From Bartonella sp. M0283 (GTDB lineage Bacteria > Pseudomonadota > Alphaproteobacteria > Rhizobiales > Rhizobiaceae), in assembly GCF_016100455.1 (NCBI RefSeq), contig NZ_JACFSK010000001.1, positions 1,426,001 through 1,490,000 of the forward strand: a DNA stretch of 64,000 bases, in the 5' to 3' direction. Within the stretch, counting starts at the first letter, position 1. Each line of letters starts with the position of its first letter. Of the stretch, positions 28,694-38,336 are shown one piece after another. The notes beneath the pieces were generated by a model. It saw nothing but the letters and a program-made list of their open reading frames with translations. It had not been told where the DNA came from and did no database searches. The position numbers and the translations under genes were made by a program.

Positions 28694-30616
28694 TCAGGCC
28701 CGAATTTGTGGTGTCACCAATGCTTCGCGTCCGAGAGCGGCAAAGACTGTATTGACAATACCGGTTTTATCAAGCCCAATCTCGGAAAGAATTTTTGCCT
28801 GCGGGCCATGATAGAGATATTTATCCGGCAATGTCATTGTGCGAATTTTTAGCCCTTTGTCGAGCAATCCATCCCTTGCGAGGAATTGCAAAACTTGCGC
28901 ACCGAAACCTCCCGCCGCGCCTTCTTCAATCGTGACAAGAACCTCATGTTCCTGAGCAAGACGGCGAACGAGATCTTCATCGAGCGGTTTTGCAAAACGG
29001 GCATCTGCAACCGTTGTCGAAAGTCCGGCGGCTCCCAGTTCATCGGCAGCAGCAAGCGCATCCTGCAAACGGGTACCAAAGCCCAATAATGCTACTTTAT
29101 TCCCTTCGCGAAGAATGCGTCCCTTTCCGATTTCGATCAATTCGCCGCGTTCCGGCAATTTGAGACCTACGCCCTCACCACGTGGATAGCGGAAAGAAAT
29201 CGGTCCCTGATCATAGGCAGCGGCCGTGCGCACCATATTCATCAATTCCAGTTCGTCGGAAGGTGCCATGACGACAAAACCCGGAAGTGCCGACAAAAAG
29301 ACCGTATCATAACTTCCTGCATGGGTTGAGCCATCGGCACCAACAAAACCGGCGCGGTCAATTGCAAATTTCACCGGCAATTGTTGTATGGAAACATCAT
29401 GCACAATCTGGTCATAAGCACGCTGGAGAAATGTGGAATAAATCGCCACGAAAGGTTTGAGACCTTCACAAGACATACCGGCTGCAAAAGTGACCGCATG
29501 TTGCTCGGCAATGCCGACATCGAACATACGGTCAGGAAACTTTTCGGCAAATTTGTCGAGCCCCGTTCCGGAAGGCATTGCAGCAGTAACCGCAACAATC
29601 TTGTCGTCAAGTGTCGCTTCTTTAATCAAAGAATCGGCAAATACTTTGGTATAGGACGGAGCTTTGCTCTGAACTTTTATTTGTTCGCCGGTCACAACAT
29701 TGAAACGGCTAACTCCATGATATTTGTCACTCGCTGCTTCAGCCGGTGCATAGCCCTTGCCCTTGCGTGTAACAACATGAACAAGAACCGGACCGTTCGG
29801 ATGTTCGCGGACATTTTTCAAGACCGGCAGGAGATGCTCGATATTGTGACCGTCGATCGGTCCGACATAGTAGAAACCCAACTCTTCAAACAGCGTACCA
29901 CCGGTCAAAAAGCCACGCGCAAATTCTTCACCGCGACGGGCTTTATCCCAGAAAAATTTGGGAAGCTTTTTGCTCAAAGCTTTGGCGCGTTCACGCAGAT
30001 TACGGTATGAAGGGCTTGAAACCAGCCGTGCAAGATAGGCACTCATTGCTCCGGTTGGCGGAGCAATTGACATATCGTTATCGTTAAGAATAACAATGAG
30101 CCGCGCGTCAAGCGAACCGGCATTGTTCATCGCCTCATAGGCCATGCCAGCAGACATTGCACCATCACCGATAACGGCAACAACATTACGCTTTTTTTCC
30201 TTTTTCAGGTCATTGGCAACAGCCATACCGAGACCCGCAGAAATGGAGGTTGAAGAATGGCCTGCCCCGAACGGATCATAAATGCTTTCGCTGCGTTTGG
30301 TAAAACCGGACAATCCCCCTTCCTGACGAAGAGTACGGATACGATCACGCCTGCCCGTCAATATCTTATGGGGATAAGATTGATGCCCGACATCCCAAAT
30401 AATACGATCTTCGGGTGTGTTAAAAACATAATGCAACGCAACGGTGAGTTCTACGACGCCGAGCCCCGCGCCCAAATGTCCCCCTGTTACCGATACGGCG
30501 TCAATTGTTTCAGCCCGCAATTCATTAGCGACTTCTGTCAAGGCGCTTTCCGGCAAGCGGCGCAGATCCTCCGGCAGATGTATCTTGTCCAACAATGGTG
30601 TTGATGGTCGCGACAA
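28694..30616 (-). CDS. dxs: 1-deoxy-D-xylulose-5-phosphate synthase
   Basis: Thiamine-diphosphate enzyme of 640 residues joining pyruvate and glyceraldehyde 3-phosphate, the entry step of the methylerythritol phosphate pathway. [20 protein letters not shown] and [20 protein letters not shown] (GDG...N diphosphate motif) are in the first half; [16 protein letters not shown] is in the transketolase-like second half. I start it at a TTG at 30616, which has AAGGA upstream and gives the usual [11 protein letters not shown] opening. A further TTG at 30640 is possible. It leads the dxs-tlyA-rlmD unit. The 290 bp upstream to dedA hold no gene. Confidence 0.95.
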   Translation of the reverse strand: MSRPSTPLLDKIHLPEDLRRLPESALTEVANELRAETIDAVSVTGGHLGAGLGVVELTVALHYVFNTPEDRIIWDVGHQSYPHKILTGRRDRIRTLRQEGGLSGFTKRSESIYDPFGAGHSSTSISAGLGMAVANDLKKEKKRNVVAVIGDGAMSAGMAYEAMNNAGSLDARLIVILNDNDMSIAPPTGAMSAYLARLVSSPSYRNLRERAKALSKKLPKFFWDKARRGEEFARGFLTGGTLFEELGFYYVGPIDGHNIEHLLPVLKNVREHPNGPVLVHVVTRKGKGYAPAEAASDKYHGVSRFNVVTGEQIKVQSKAPSYTKVFADSLIKEATLDDKIVAVTAAMPSGTGLDKFAEKFPDRMFDVGIAEQHAVTFAAGMSCEGLKPFVAIYSTFLQRAYDQIVHDVSIQQLPVKFAIDRAGFVGADGSTHAGSYDTVFLSALPGFVVMAPSDELELMNMVRTAAAYDQGPISFRYPRGEGVGLKLPERGELIEIGKGRILREGNKVALLGFGTRLQDALAAADELGAAGLSTTVADARFAKPLDEDLVRRLAQEHEVLVTIEEGAAGGFGAQVLQFLARDGLLDKGLKIRTMTLPDKYLYHGPQAKILSEIGLDKTGIVNTVFAALGREALVTPQIRA

Positions 30617-30905
30617 ATTATTTTCCTTAGTTGTTTTCAACTGTTAACACATTTTCCTGTTTGCCAAAGCTTTACAGCTTTTGACGCAAATTTGCACCTT
30701 AAAACTCAAAAATTTTGGTTATTTAACGCTTGGCTTTTATCAAATTGCGATGATTGTCTCCTCCTATCCGCTCAAAACTATCGACAAGACATATTTTTCA
30801 AGCTTTATGATGCGCTTGATAACAAACGAAGATGCGCCATATGACCAAACCACAGGCAGTTTTTTCACTGTGGTTATAAGATTAGCGTAAGTTAGATGAT
30901 AGACA

Positions 30906-31397
30906 ATGGTTGAAGAATATTTACAACATTGGATTTCGCAATATGGCCCGTTTGCCTATTTCTTCATCCTCTATTTCGAATCATTTGGCGCTCCTGTCCC
31001 GGGAGAAAGCGGCCTTATCGCCGGCTCTCTGCTCGCCGCTGCCGGAAAGCTCGATCTGCTGCCAATGCTGCTTTGTGCTTTTTCAGGAAGTGTGCTTGGC
31101 GATTGCACTGGTTATGCTATAGGCCATTTCGGCGGCGAAAAACTTCTATTGCGCTACGGACATTACATAAAACTCACACCGGAACGGCTCGAAAAGTTTC
31201 AAAATATGCTTGATAAACGTGGCTTTTTCTTCGTTGCTACAGCCCGTTTCATTGTAATTTTGCGCCAATTGAACGGTCTTATTGCCGGTTCCGGAGGAAT
31301 GGCTTTTCCAAAATTTCTGGTCGCCAATATCATCGGGGCAGCCGCTTGGACACTTGTTTGGGGCGGCGGCCCCTATCTTGTAAAATTTTTATTCTAA
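30906..31397 (+). CDS. DedA/VTT-family membrane protein
   Basis: Protein of 163 residues with several hydrophobic segments and the DedA hallmarks: FESFGAPVPGES near the N-terminus, GDCTGYAIGHFGGEKLL, and the arginine-containing RFIVILRQLNGLIAG. DedA proteins include undecaprenyl-phosphate and phosphatidylethanolamine flippases and affect envelope homeostasis. This one is somewhat short compared with the usual 200 or so residues. It stands alone on the plus strand between two minus-strand units, ending 7 bp from xseB. The ribosome binding site is weak. Confidence 0.87.
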   Translation: MVEEYLQHWISQYGPFAYFFILYFESFGAPVPGESGLIAGSLLAAAGKLDLLPMLLCAFSGSVLGDCTGYAIGHFGGEKLLLRYGHYIKLTPERLEKFQNMLDKRGFFFVATARFIVILRQLNGLIAGSGGMAFPKFLVANIIGAAAWTLVWGGGPYLVKFLF

Positions 31398-31404
31398 ATT
31401 CCGC

Positions 31405-31662
31405 TTATTGTTCGGCATCAAGAGGTTCAAGCCCTTCCGGCTCTCCCTCGCGCGACAAACGAATTTTATCAACCTTGTTTTCAGCTTCTTTCAAAAGCTT
31501 GTCACAATGTTTTTTCAAAGCTTCTCCACGCTCATATATGCGAATTGTTTCATCAAGCGCGACATCGCCGCGCTCGAGTTTTTCAACAATTTCTTCCAAC
31601 GCGCCAAGTGCTTTCTCGAAACTCATTTGAGAAACATCGGCATTATCTTTCTGTTCTGCCAT
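31405..31662 (-). CDS. xseB: Exodeoxyribonuclease VII small subunit
   Basis: Protein of 85 residues with the family core [34 protein letters not shown], followed by [16 protein letters not shown]. It forms the processive exonuclease VII with XseA, which is not in this window. It ends the minus-strand run ribB-xseB, starting 7 bp after the ribB stop. Confidence 0.95.
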   Translation of the reverse strand: MAEQKDNADVSQMSFEKALGALEEIVEKLERGDVALDETIRIYERGEALKKHCDKLLKEAENKVDKIRLSREGEPEGLEPLDAEQ

Positions 31663-31669
31663 TTAAGCC

Positions 31670-32782
31670 TCACAAAATATCTGTTTTTTCTATATGGATA
31701 CCAAAACCTTCAAGGCCAACATAATGGCGCTCGCGCGAGGCATAAAGAATAACCGAGGTAATACCGAGGCTTTTGAGAATCTGCGCTCCCAGACCGATCT
31801 GGCGCCATTCTTCCTCACGCTCGACAGCCTGTTCATGTGTCTCAAGCCCTTCCATAGCCATTTCGCGATCACGGTTCTCGTCGGCAGAACCGACGCCGAC
31901 AGATCCGGCTCTGAGATAGACAAAAACACCGCGCTTTTCTGTTTCGGCCATCCGCCGCAGCACAGCTTCAATCTCGTGCTTCTTGCCAAAGACATCGGCG
32001 ACAACATTTTCCCGTTGCAGACGAACGGGAATATTTTCACCGTCGCGGATATCGCCAAAAACAACGGCAACATGTTGCATCGGCTCCCACGGCAATTGAT
32101 AGCTGTGGGCAACAGCGGGCCCGACAAGTGTATCGACTTTCATCTCGTCAACATGTTCGATGAGCGTTTCCTTGCGCTGACGGTAGGCTATAAGATCAGC
32201 CACTGTCACGACATGAAGATTATGTTCTTCCGCAAATTTTCTTACCTCAGGACCATGTTTGACAGTTCCGTCATCATTCATCAATTCGCCAATCACTCCG
32301 ACCGGAGGAAGATTTGCAAGTTTGCACAAATCGACAGCCGCTTCCGTGTGGCCGGAGCGCATCAACACGCCACCTTCACGGGCAATAAGTGGAAATACGT
32401 GTCCCGGACGGCTGAAATCGGACGCACTCGCGTTCGGATTTGCGAGATTCCTCACTGTCAACGTCCGGTCCTCGGCAGAAATACCTGTTGTCGTACCATG
32501 CAGAAAATCAACTGTTACAGTAAAGGCTGTGTGATGAGCCGAATCATTATTTGATACCATAGGGGCAAGATTGAGCCGTTTTGCTTCCTCGCCGGTCATC
32601 GGCGCGCAAATAATTCCGGACGTATTCCGCACAATAAAGGCCATTTTTTCGGGTGTGCAATGAACGGCTGCAACAATAAGGTCACCTTCATTTTCACGGC
32701 CATTATCATCTGTAACCGCAACAATTTCACCGCGCTCGAATGCTCTTATAGCGTCCACGACCGATTTCTGGTTGAATGTCAT
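31670..32782 (-). CDS. ribB: 3,4-dihydroxy-2-butanone-4-phosphate synthase with degenerate RibA-like domain (RibBX type)
   Basis: Protein of 370 residues. The N-terminal half (about 1-205) is a complete RibB, with the acidic loop TDDNGRENEGDLIVAA and RPGHVFPLIAREGGVL, making the four-carbon precursor of riboflavin. The C-terminal half has the outline of GTP cyclohydrolase II but lacks the zinc-binding cysteine cluster. At the expected place it reads FGDIRDGENIPVRLQ with no cysteine. The known rhizobial RibBX proteins share this arrangement, so a separate RibA must exist. ATG at 32782 follows AAAGGA; a longer frame to 32845 overlaps aroC. The start is 10 bp after the aroC stop. Confidence 0.92.
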   Translation of the reverse strand: MTFNQKSVVDAIRAFERGEIVAVTDDNGRENEGDLIVAAVHCTPEKMAFIVRNTSGIICAPMTGEEAKRLNLAPMVSNNDSAHHTAFTVTVDFLHGTTTGISAEDRTLTVRNLANPNASASDFSRPGHVFPLIAREGGVLMRSGHTEAAVDLCKLANLPPVGVIGELMNDDGTVKHGPEVRKFAEEHNLHVVTVADLIAYRQRKETLIEHVDEMKVDTLVGPAVAHSYQLPWEPMQHVAVVFGDIRDGENIPVRLQRENVVADVFGKKHEIEAVLRRMAETEKRGVFVYLRAGSVGVGSADENRDREMAMEGLETHEQAVEREEEWRQIGLGAQILKSLGITSVILYASRERHYVGLEGFGIHIEKTDIL

Positions 32783-32792
32783 AATAGTCCTT

Positions 32793-33887
32793 TCAGATCC
32801 GGCCTGTTTGGCCGCGATGTCTAAGATAATGGTCGGCAATGGCACAAGCCACCATCGCTTCCCCTACTGGTACAGCCCTTATTCCAACACAAGGATCGTG
32901 CCGCCCTTTTGTCACTACATCAACATTATTGCCATCAACATCCACTGAACGGCGTGGTGTCAATATCGATGATGTCGGTTTGACTGCAAAACGCGCAATA
33001 ACCGGTTCGCCGTTAGAAATACCTCCCAGTATACCACCGGCATGATTGCTTAAAAAAACCGGTCGCCCATTTTCCCCATGCCGCATTTCGTCGGCATTTT
33101 CTTCGCCTGTCAAGCGGGCAGCGTTAAATCCTTCACCGATTTCAACGGCCTTGACTGCATTGATCGACATGAGAAAGGATGCAATATCCTGATCAAGTTT
33201 CCCGTAAATCGGCGCGCCAAGCCCGGCAGGTACATTGTCTGCTACAATTTCGACTGTAGCACCGATTGACGAACCTTTCTTACGAATTTCATCAAGATAA
33301 GTTGCGAATTTTTCAGCAGCGATCTTATCGGGGGTAAAAAACGGATTATTATCAACCTCATTCCAATCCCAACGGGAACGGTCAATATCGATTGCACCAA
33401 TAGCAATCACGGCTCCACGCACACGGAGATTTGGAACAACTTTTCGGGCTATTGCGCCGGCAGCAACGCGGGCTGCAGTCTCGCGTGCAGAAGAACGCCC
33501 GCCGCCACGATAATCACGGATACCATATTTGACATCATAAGTATAATCGGCGTGTCCGGGACGATATTCGCGGGCAAGATTCCCATAATCTTTCGACCGC
33601 TGATCGGTGTTCTCGATCATCATGGAAATCGGCGTTCCGGTTGTGATCAATTTTTCCCCGTCGTCACAGGGTAACACCCCAGACAATATTTTGACCTTAT
33701 CAGCTTCACGACGCTGGGTCGTATAGCGGGATTGTCCGGGTTTGCGTTTATCAAGATAGGCTTGCACCTCCGCCACCGAGAACTTTATCCCCGGAGGGCA
33801 ACCGTCAATAACGCAGCCCAATGCAGGCCCATGGCTTTCGCCCCATGTCGTAACGCGGAAGAGTTTACCGAATGTATTATATGACAT
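32793..33887 (-). CDS. aroC: Chorismate synthase
   Basis: Protein of 364 residues producing chorismate from EPSP with reduced FMN. Typical segments are the N-terminal [51 protein letters not shown], and late FAVKPTSSI. An in-frame ATG at 33914 exists, but 33887 gives the conserved start. It is followed closely by ribB and xseB on the same strand. Confidence 0.96.
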   Translation of the reverse strand: MSYNTFGKLFRVTTWGESHGPALGCVIDGCPPGIKFSVAEVQAYLDKRKPGQSRYTTQRREADKVKILSGVLPCDDGEKLITTGTPISMMIENTDQRSKDYGNLAREYRPGHADYTYDVKYGIRDYRGGGRSSARETAARVAAGAIARKVVPNLRVRGAVIAIGAIDIDRSRWDWNEVDNNPFFTPDKIAAEKFATYLDEIRKKGSSIGATVEIVADNVPAGLGAPIYGKLDQDIASFLMSINAVKAVEIGEGFNAARLTGEENADEMRHGENGRPVFLSNHAGGILGGISNGEPVIARFAVKPTSSILTPRRSVDVDGNNVDVVTKGRHDPCVGIRAVPVGEAMVACAIADHYLRHRGQTGRI

Positions 33888-34141
33888 AAAAACGCCAATC
33901 CAACTTTTCAACATTGTTTGTTCTATTGAGCTTTTGGTTCGTGGTCAAACAGTGAAAACCAAGATTGAAGCAATTTTGATCAATAACCGGATTTTTTCCA
34001 CATTTCCGGTCGTCGACATTCAAAGAACCACATATCGGGACAAAAATGTGCCCGTTATACGGGAAAACCATTATGTGATTTTGAATATTCTATTTTTGAT
34101 TGACCAATGGCTATGGTTTCGACACAATCGCCTGTCATTCA

Positions 34142-34237
34142 TTTGCAATGATTTGGTTTTGCAATGATTTGGTTTTGCAATGATTTGGGTTTGCAATGGC
34201 TTCGGTTTGCAACCATTTGGATTTGCGATTACTTGCA
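34142..34237. repeat. Six tandem copies of a 16-bp unit
   Basis: Units run without gaps: 34142-34157, 34158-34173, 34174-34189, 34190-34205, 34206-34221 and 34222-34237. The consensus is TTTGCAATGATTTGGT. The first two are identical, the third differs by one base, and the last three are progressively diverged. The array lies between divergent aroC and the DUF1344 gene and ends 32 bp before the DUF1344 start, so it covers that gene's promoter region. Confidence 0.9.
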
Positions 34238-34269
34238 GTTTTACAATTGACGATTTTGAAAGGGCTAAT

Positions 34270-34524
34270 ATGAGAAAACTGGTTTTTGCGGGGATACTAG
34301 CAACATTTCTTTTCCCAGCCTTAGCTTTTGCCGATGACGTCAAAGGAACGATAACAGCTATCAATCAGGATAATAACACAATCGAACTCGATAATGGAAA
34401 AACTTACAGTTTGCCAGGTGAATTCGATTATTCTGTTTTGAGTGAAGGAATGAAAGTCATCGTATTTTATGACACAGAGGGAAATAATCGCTATATTACC
34501 GATATCGAGCCACAAGAAAGTTGA
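34270..34524 (+). CDS. DUF1344 family small periplasmic protein
   Basis: Protein of 84 residues. A cleavable signal peptide (MRKLVFAGILATFLFPALAFA) precedes a small beta-rich domain with VKGTITAINQDNNTIELDNG and the YSLPGEFDYSVL segment typical of DUF1344. The function of the family is unknown. Start ATG has AAGGG six bases upstream. It is a single plus-strand gene inserted between the minus-strand aroC and phosphatase genes. A 16-bp tandem repeat array lies just upstream and a hairpin downstream. Confidence 0.8.
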   Translation: MRKLVFAGILATFLFPALAFADDVKGTITAINQDNNTIELDNGKTYSLPGEFDYSVLSEGMKVIVFYDTEGNNRYITDIEPQES

Positions 34525-34620
34525 TGATCGTTCCCGACCGGCAGTTATTTTATTAAATAAAACGAACGAAATCCCGCAATTACTCATAAAATCCCGCAGT
34601 TACACACCAATTCCCACGGG

Positions 34621-34655
34621 TGCACACCAATTCTGTCTGACGAATTTGGTGTGCA
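34621..34655. terminator. Long hairpin between DUF1344 and the histidine phosphatase gene
   Basis: TGCACACCAATTC (34621-34633) pairs with GAATTTGGTGTGCA (34642-34655) over 13 bp with one bulged base and an 8-nt loop. It lies between convergent genes. There is no strict T-run, so terminator function is a guess. A partial copy of the left arm (ACACACCAATTC) occurs just upstream, near 34603. Confidence 0.45.
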
Positions 34656-34688
34656 TAGAATTGTTTTGTCATAACGCCGGACGGTAAT

Positions 34689-35282
34689 TTAAAGCCATTC
34701 CAGCCCGTTTTCATCAAAACGTAAAATGCGGTCCTGATCGACCATAAAATTGGCGGCTTCCGGTTCGCTCAACCCGCCGTAAATATGCATGATTGACCGC
34801 AAGCACCCGCCATGGGTGACACAAACCGTATTGCCTTCAACCTTTTCGACCCAGTCTTTTACACGCTTGGCAAGCATGGCATAGCTTTCTGCCTTTTCAC
34901 CGGGGGGCAAAAAATTCCACTTGTCTGCAACACGGGCTGCAATGAGTTCAGGGTGGACTTTGGCAATATCATCCTCGGTTGTCCCCTGCCAGTCACCGAA
35001 ATGCATCTCCATTAACTGTGGATCGGTGCGATAGCCGCGAATATCGAGCCCCATTTCACCACGAATGATTTCCATCGTTTCGCGTGTTCTACGCAAAGGG
35101 CTTGCAACAAAATCAAAGCCTTTGGCATCGCCCAATAATTCTTTTAATAAACGGCCATTACGGGCAGCCTGCTGGCGCCCATATTCGGTAATATCGCGAT
35201 CTATCTGGCCTTGTATGCGTTTGGTAATATTCCAATCCGTCTGACCGTGACGGGAAAAATAAATAAGTGGACGCTTGGACAC
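34689..35282 (-). CDS. Histidine phosphatase family protein (phosphoglycerate-mutase-like)
   Basis: Protein of 197 residues with the RHGQTDWN catalytic histidine motif at residues 11-18, the SPLRRTRETMEII arginine segment and the late THGGCLRSI second histidine. The short length fits the cofactor-dependent mutase-like phosphatases (GpmB, CobC type) rather than glycolytic GpmA. The substrate is uncertain. It starts 4 bp after fabI, so the two are co-transcribed. Confidence 0.88.
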   Translation of the reverse strand: MSKRPLIYFSRHGQTDWNITKRIQGQIDRDITEYGRQQAARNGRLLKELLGDAKGFDFVASPLRRTRETMEIIRGEMGLDIRGYRTDPQLMEMHFGDWQGTTEDDIAKVHPELIAARVADKWNFLPPGEKAESYAMLAKRVKDWVEKVEGNTVCVTHGGCLRSIMHIYGGLSEPEAANFMVDQDRILRFDENGLEWL

Positions 35283-35286
35283 TTTA

Positions 35287-36105
35287 TCAATCCTTTACAA
35301 CAGAAATATCCGGTGCATCGACTGCTTTCATGCCGATAACATGATATCCGGCATCAACGTGATGAACTTCGCCGGTTACCGAACGGGACAAATCTGAAAG
35401 AAGATAAAGCGCAGAATCGCCAACTTCATCAATCGTAACCGTCCGACGAAGGGGCGCATTGTATTCATTCCATTTGAGAATATACCGGAAGTCACCGATT
35501 CCCGAAGCAGCCAATGTTTTGATCGGGCCAGCCGAAACAGCATTGACACGAATTTTTTTAGGTCCGAGATCAACTGCAAGATATTTGACACTTGCTTCAA
35601 GAGCGGCCTTGGCAACGCCCATAACGTTATAGTTCGGCATAACTTTTTCCGAGCCATAATAGGTCAATGTCAAAATCGAACCGCCATCGGGCATCAATTT
35701 TTCTGCCCTTTGGGTTACTGCTGTTAGAGAATAAACTGAAATATTCATCGTCATGTTGAAGTTTGCTTCAGTTGTATCAACATAACGCCCCGTCAGTTCG
35801 TCCTTGTCGGAAAAGCCGATTGCATGAACGAGAAAGTCAATTTTTCCCCATTTCTGTTTTACCGCATCGAATGCCGCATCAATTGACGCTGCATCTGTGA
35901 CATCACAATGGCCACAAACAAATCCCCCGACCTCTTCTGCAAGCGGTACAACACGTTTTTTCAGTGCTTCCCCTTGGTAGGTAAAAGCAAGCTCGGCACC
36001 CGCTTTGTGTGCAGCTTTTGCGATACCCCATGCAATTGAATGATTATTTGCAAGCCCGAGAATTAAACCGCGCTTGCCACGCAACAAACCGTTACTGTCA
36101 CCCAT
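35287..36105 (-). CDS. fabI: Enoyl-[acyl-carrier-protein] reductase [NADH]
   Basis: Protein of 272 residues catalysing the last reduction of each fatty-acid elongation round. FabI hallmarks are the nucleotide loop GLANNHSIAWGIA and the active-site YNVMGVAKAALE (tyrosine and lysine six residues apart); NAVSAGPIKTLAASGI forms the substrate loop. The start ATG is at 36105. It is followed by the histidine phosphatase gene 4 bp on. Whether other enoyl reductases exist in the genome is unknown. Confidence 0.95.
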   Translation of the reverse strand: MGDSNGLLRGKRGLILGLANNHSIAWGIAKAAHKAGAELAFTYQGEALKKRVVPLAEEVGGFVCGHCDVTDAASIDAAFDAVKQKWGKIDFLVHAIGFSDKDELTGRYVDTTEANFNMTMNISVYSLTAVTQRAEKLMPDGGSILTLTYYGSEKVMPNYNVMGVAKAALEASVKYLAVDLGPKKIRVNAVSAGPIKTLAASGIGDFRYILKWNEYNAPLRRTVTIDEVGDSALYLLSDLSRSVTGEVHHVDAGYHVIGMKAVDAPDISVVKD

Positions 36106-36671
36106 TGGTATTGCCTCATAATTGCTTGATATCAGTTTTCGCTTTTTGCCCTATGACATAGCTTGCACTTTTCTTCAAGCAATAGGTGCAATTTGTTCGT
36201 GAAAACCAACAATTATGCAACGCAAACACGGAAAAACGTTCAAATTCGCTTTGTTTTCCATTTTTTAAGAATGAAATTTGCTCATCCGTTCATCCATTTC
36301 GGTTGAAGCAAAGCAGCTTTAAAAATGTTGGTTTCTCCCTCCAAAAGGCGGCATGAACCGTTCAATTCAACTGTTTTGGTTAAACAAGTAACTGGAAGGC
36401 CAGTTCATCAAACTGGAGAAGTCGCCGTTCTTTTAAGATTTCCTGACGTCGGTCTTATCATTTCTCGTCATTTGACGAGAAAAACAGAAATGAATTGATC
36501 AAGCGGCTCCGGCTCATAAATATGATCATGATAGCGGGAAGAAAGAAAATTACTGTAAAATGGCATTATCAAATATCGGGATCGTCAACCATCGGGATTG
36601 GCTTATTGATCAATATGATCTTGAGCAATTGATATCATGTAATGGCTTAAAAAATTGCAGAACTGCAACAA
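36106..36671. other. Intergenic region with a palindromic hairpin
   Basis: About 565 bp between the PCuAC stop and the fabI start, with no supported gene. At 36461-36482 a near-perfect palindrome TTTCTCGTC-ATTT-GACGAGAAA could form a 9-bp hairpin. It may be the terminator of the minus-strand PCuAC unit, though it lies about 200 bp from that stop. Confidence 0.5.
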
Positions 36672-37136
36672 TCAGGGGTTATCCGGTTTATCGTCTTTAA
36701 CTTCAATTGCGAAATTGACTTTGACGTCACCATTTTTTTCAAAATGCAAAATAGCCGGAACGAACTCGCCTTCACGCAATTCATCCTGACAGTTGTAAAA
36801 CATGAAATGATAATCACCGGGCTTCAATTCAAGATAGCCGTTCGGTTCAATGGTAAGAGGTTCCTTGAGCTTTTGCATCTTGACCTTACCATATTGTTTG
36901 ATTGTTTCGTGAATAACCACATGATCGGAAATGTCAGAGGTTATTGACACCAAGCGATCTTCATTAAAACCGCCATTATGAATGAGAGCGAAACCTTCTG
37001 CACGTTTTTCACCCGTATCGGATTTTTGAACCCACGGGCTTTCGACAGTAATATCGCCTTTAGTGAAATTTTCGGCCAAAGCTGATGAACAAAAAATCGT
37101 CAGCAGAAAAAAAGCGAGACAAAAACTGAACCTCAT
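36672..37136 (-). CDS. Periplasmic copper chaperone PCu(A)C
   Basis: Protein of 154 residues with a signal peptide ending SSALA and the copper-binding set H76-x10-M87 and H110-x-M112, the DUF461/PCuAC signature (spacing between M87 and H110 is 22 residues). ESPWVQKS and the PNGYLELKPGDYHFM loop are family landmarks. PCuAC delivers Cu(I) to the CuA or CuB centres of cytochrome oxidases. That contrasts with the loss of ctaC and of CuB ligands at the oxidase locus in this window, so a copper oxidase of another type probably exists elsewhere. It lies 60 bp downstream of the DnaJ-like gene. Confidence 0.88.
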   Translation of the reverse strand: MRFSFCLAFFLLTIFCSSALAENFTKGDITVESPWVQKSDTGEKRAEGFALIHNGGFNEDRLVSITSDISDHVVIHETIKQYGKVKMQKLKEPLTIEPNGYLELKPGDYHFMFYNCQDELREGEFVPAILHFEKNGDVKVNFAIEVKDDKPDNP

Positions 37137-37196
37137 GACAATCCTCGTTCCCGCTTTTATTCCTATCGTTTATCCAATCAACCCGATTTATGATCT

Positions 37197-38162
37197 TCAA
37201 GATTGCATTTTGATAAATTGTTCAAGTCCGGCATCTCCACCTTCCGGCAACATAATGCGGACATGAACATAAAGATCATCCCGACCACCTGTTCTGAGGG
37301 GTAGTCCCCTTCCTTTCAAGCGCAAAACCTTATCGGAGCTCGACCAGGCTGGTATTGTCAACATGACGCGGCCGTCAAGCGTATCAACCGGTTTTTTAGC
37401 GCCCAGAACCGCATCTTTGAGAGAGACCGGCAAATCTATGTGAAGCGCTCTTCCTTCAAGGTGGATGTGGGGATGAGGCTTGATGTGAATTGTTACCAAT
37501 GCATCTCCGGCCTGGCCATAAGGAACAGTTTCACCTTGCCCTTTCAGCCGGATTGTCTGGCCATCCTCGACATAATCGGGAAGTTTGATTTTAAGCTTTT
37601 TACCATTCGGAAAAATGGCTTCGACTTTCTCGGCTCCGACAAGCTGCTCCAAAGTTACATCCAGTCTTGCATGGATATCAGCTCCGTGCTGCTGCGCTTG
37701 CGCACGGCTGCGGCTGCCAAAACCGGAAAATCCGCCACCTCTATTGGCGCCATTTCCTGCACCAAAAAGATCCCGGAAAATATCGCCGGCATCAAAGCCA
37801 CCTTTGCCGCCCCCGGACCTGAATTCAAAATGACTGGTGCCATTGCCAAACGGATTGCCGCGGCCGCCAAAACCCTGCGCGCCGCCAAAGCCCTGCCCGC
37901 CACCAAAGCCTTGACCACCACCAAAGCCTTGAAAAACGGGCTTGCCTTCGGCATCAATCTCGCCACGATCAAATTTTTCTTTTTTGTCTTTATCGCCAAG
38001 AATTTCATAGGCCTGATTGACTTCGGCAAATTTATCCTGAGCAGTCTTATCGCCTTTGTGAAGATCAGGGTGATATTGTTTTGCCAGTTTTCTGAATGCA
38101 GATTTAATCTCTTGCGGTTTGGCAGTGCGCGCCACACCCAGAACCGTATAGGGATCACGCAT
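37197..38162 (-). CDS. DnaJ-class co-chaperone (CbpA-like)
   Basis: Protein of 321 residues with a J domain (residues 1-68, HPD motif in [11 protein letters not shown]), a glycine/phenylalanine-rich linker and two C-terminal peptide-binding domains. It lacks the cysteine-rich zinc finger of true DnaJ, so it is CbpA/DjlA-like type II. It should stimulate DnaK ATPase and pass client proteins to it. The linker carries four exact-frame copies of a six-residue QGFGG[G/A/R] unit. It is followed by the PCuAC gene on the same strand. Confidence 0.92.
   Translation of the reverse strand: MRDPYTVLGVARTAKPQEIKSAFRKLAKQYHPDLHKGDKTAQDKFAEVNQAYEILGDKDKKEKFDRGEIDAEGKPVFQGFGGGQGFGGGQGFGGAQGFGGRGNPFGNGTSHFEFRSGGGKGGFDAGDIFRDLFGAGNGANRGGGFSGFGSRSRAQAQQHGADIHARLDVTLEQLVGAEKVEAIFPNGKKLKIKLPDYVEDGQTIRLKGQGETVPYGQAGDALVTIHIKPHPHIHLEGRALHIDLPVSLKDAVLGAKKPVDTLDGRVMLTIPAWSSSDKVLRLKGRGLPLRTGGRDDLYVHVRIMLPEGGDAGLEQFIKMQS
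37860..37931 (-). repeat. Four in-frame 18-bp repeats in the DnaJ-like linker
   Basis: Four contiguous 18-bp units (37931-37914, 37913-37896, 37895-37878, 37877-37860 on the minus strand) each encode QGFGG plus G, G, A or R. Units one and two are the closest. Copy number could change by slippage without breaking the frame. Confidence 0.85.
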
Positions 38163-38336
38163 ATTTATCCTCTTTCCAGCCGAAAAAAGGGCATTCCCTC
38201 AAGACGGCTTTATAAAAATCTGTTCCACCTCGAAGGGCAGAAAAATACCTCATTCTCTATATGCCTATCAAAGAACAAAAATACCAGATCATTTCATGTT
38301 TTTTTAAGTGCTTTTTGAACAAGTCGAACAAGGACA

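Noticed and set aside
29381..30010. 209-codon plus-strand reading frame opposite dxs
   Set aside because: Fully contained antisense to dxs and with no recognisable domain.
31694..32554. 286-codon plus-strand reading frame opposite ribB
   Set aside because: It lies entirely antisense to a well-supported ribB and its translation resembles no family; it is a shadow of the real frame.
32783..33000. FMN riboswitch upstream of ribB
   Set aside because: Only 10 bp separate aroC and ribB, so there is no leader in which a riboswitch could fit.
34142..34237. CRISPR-like array
   Set aside because: The 16-bp units are contiguous with no spacers, and there are no cas genes in the window. It is a plain tandem repeat.
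37440..38318. 292-codon plus-strand reading frame opposite the DnaJ-like gene
   Set aside because: Antisense to a clear J-domain protein. The repetitive composition ([16 protein letters not shown]) mirrors the glycine-rich repeat on the other strand.
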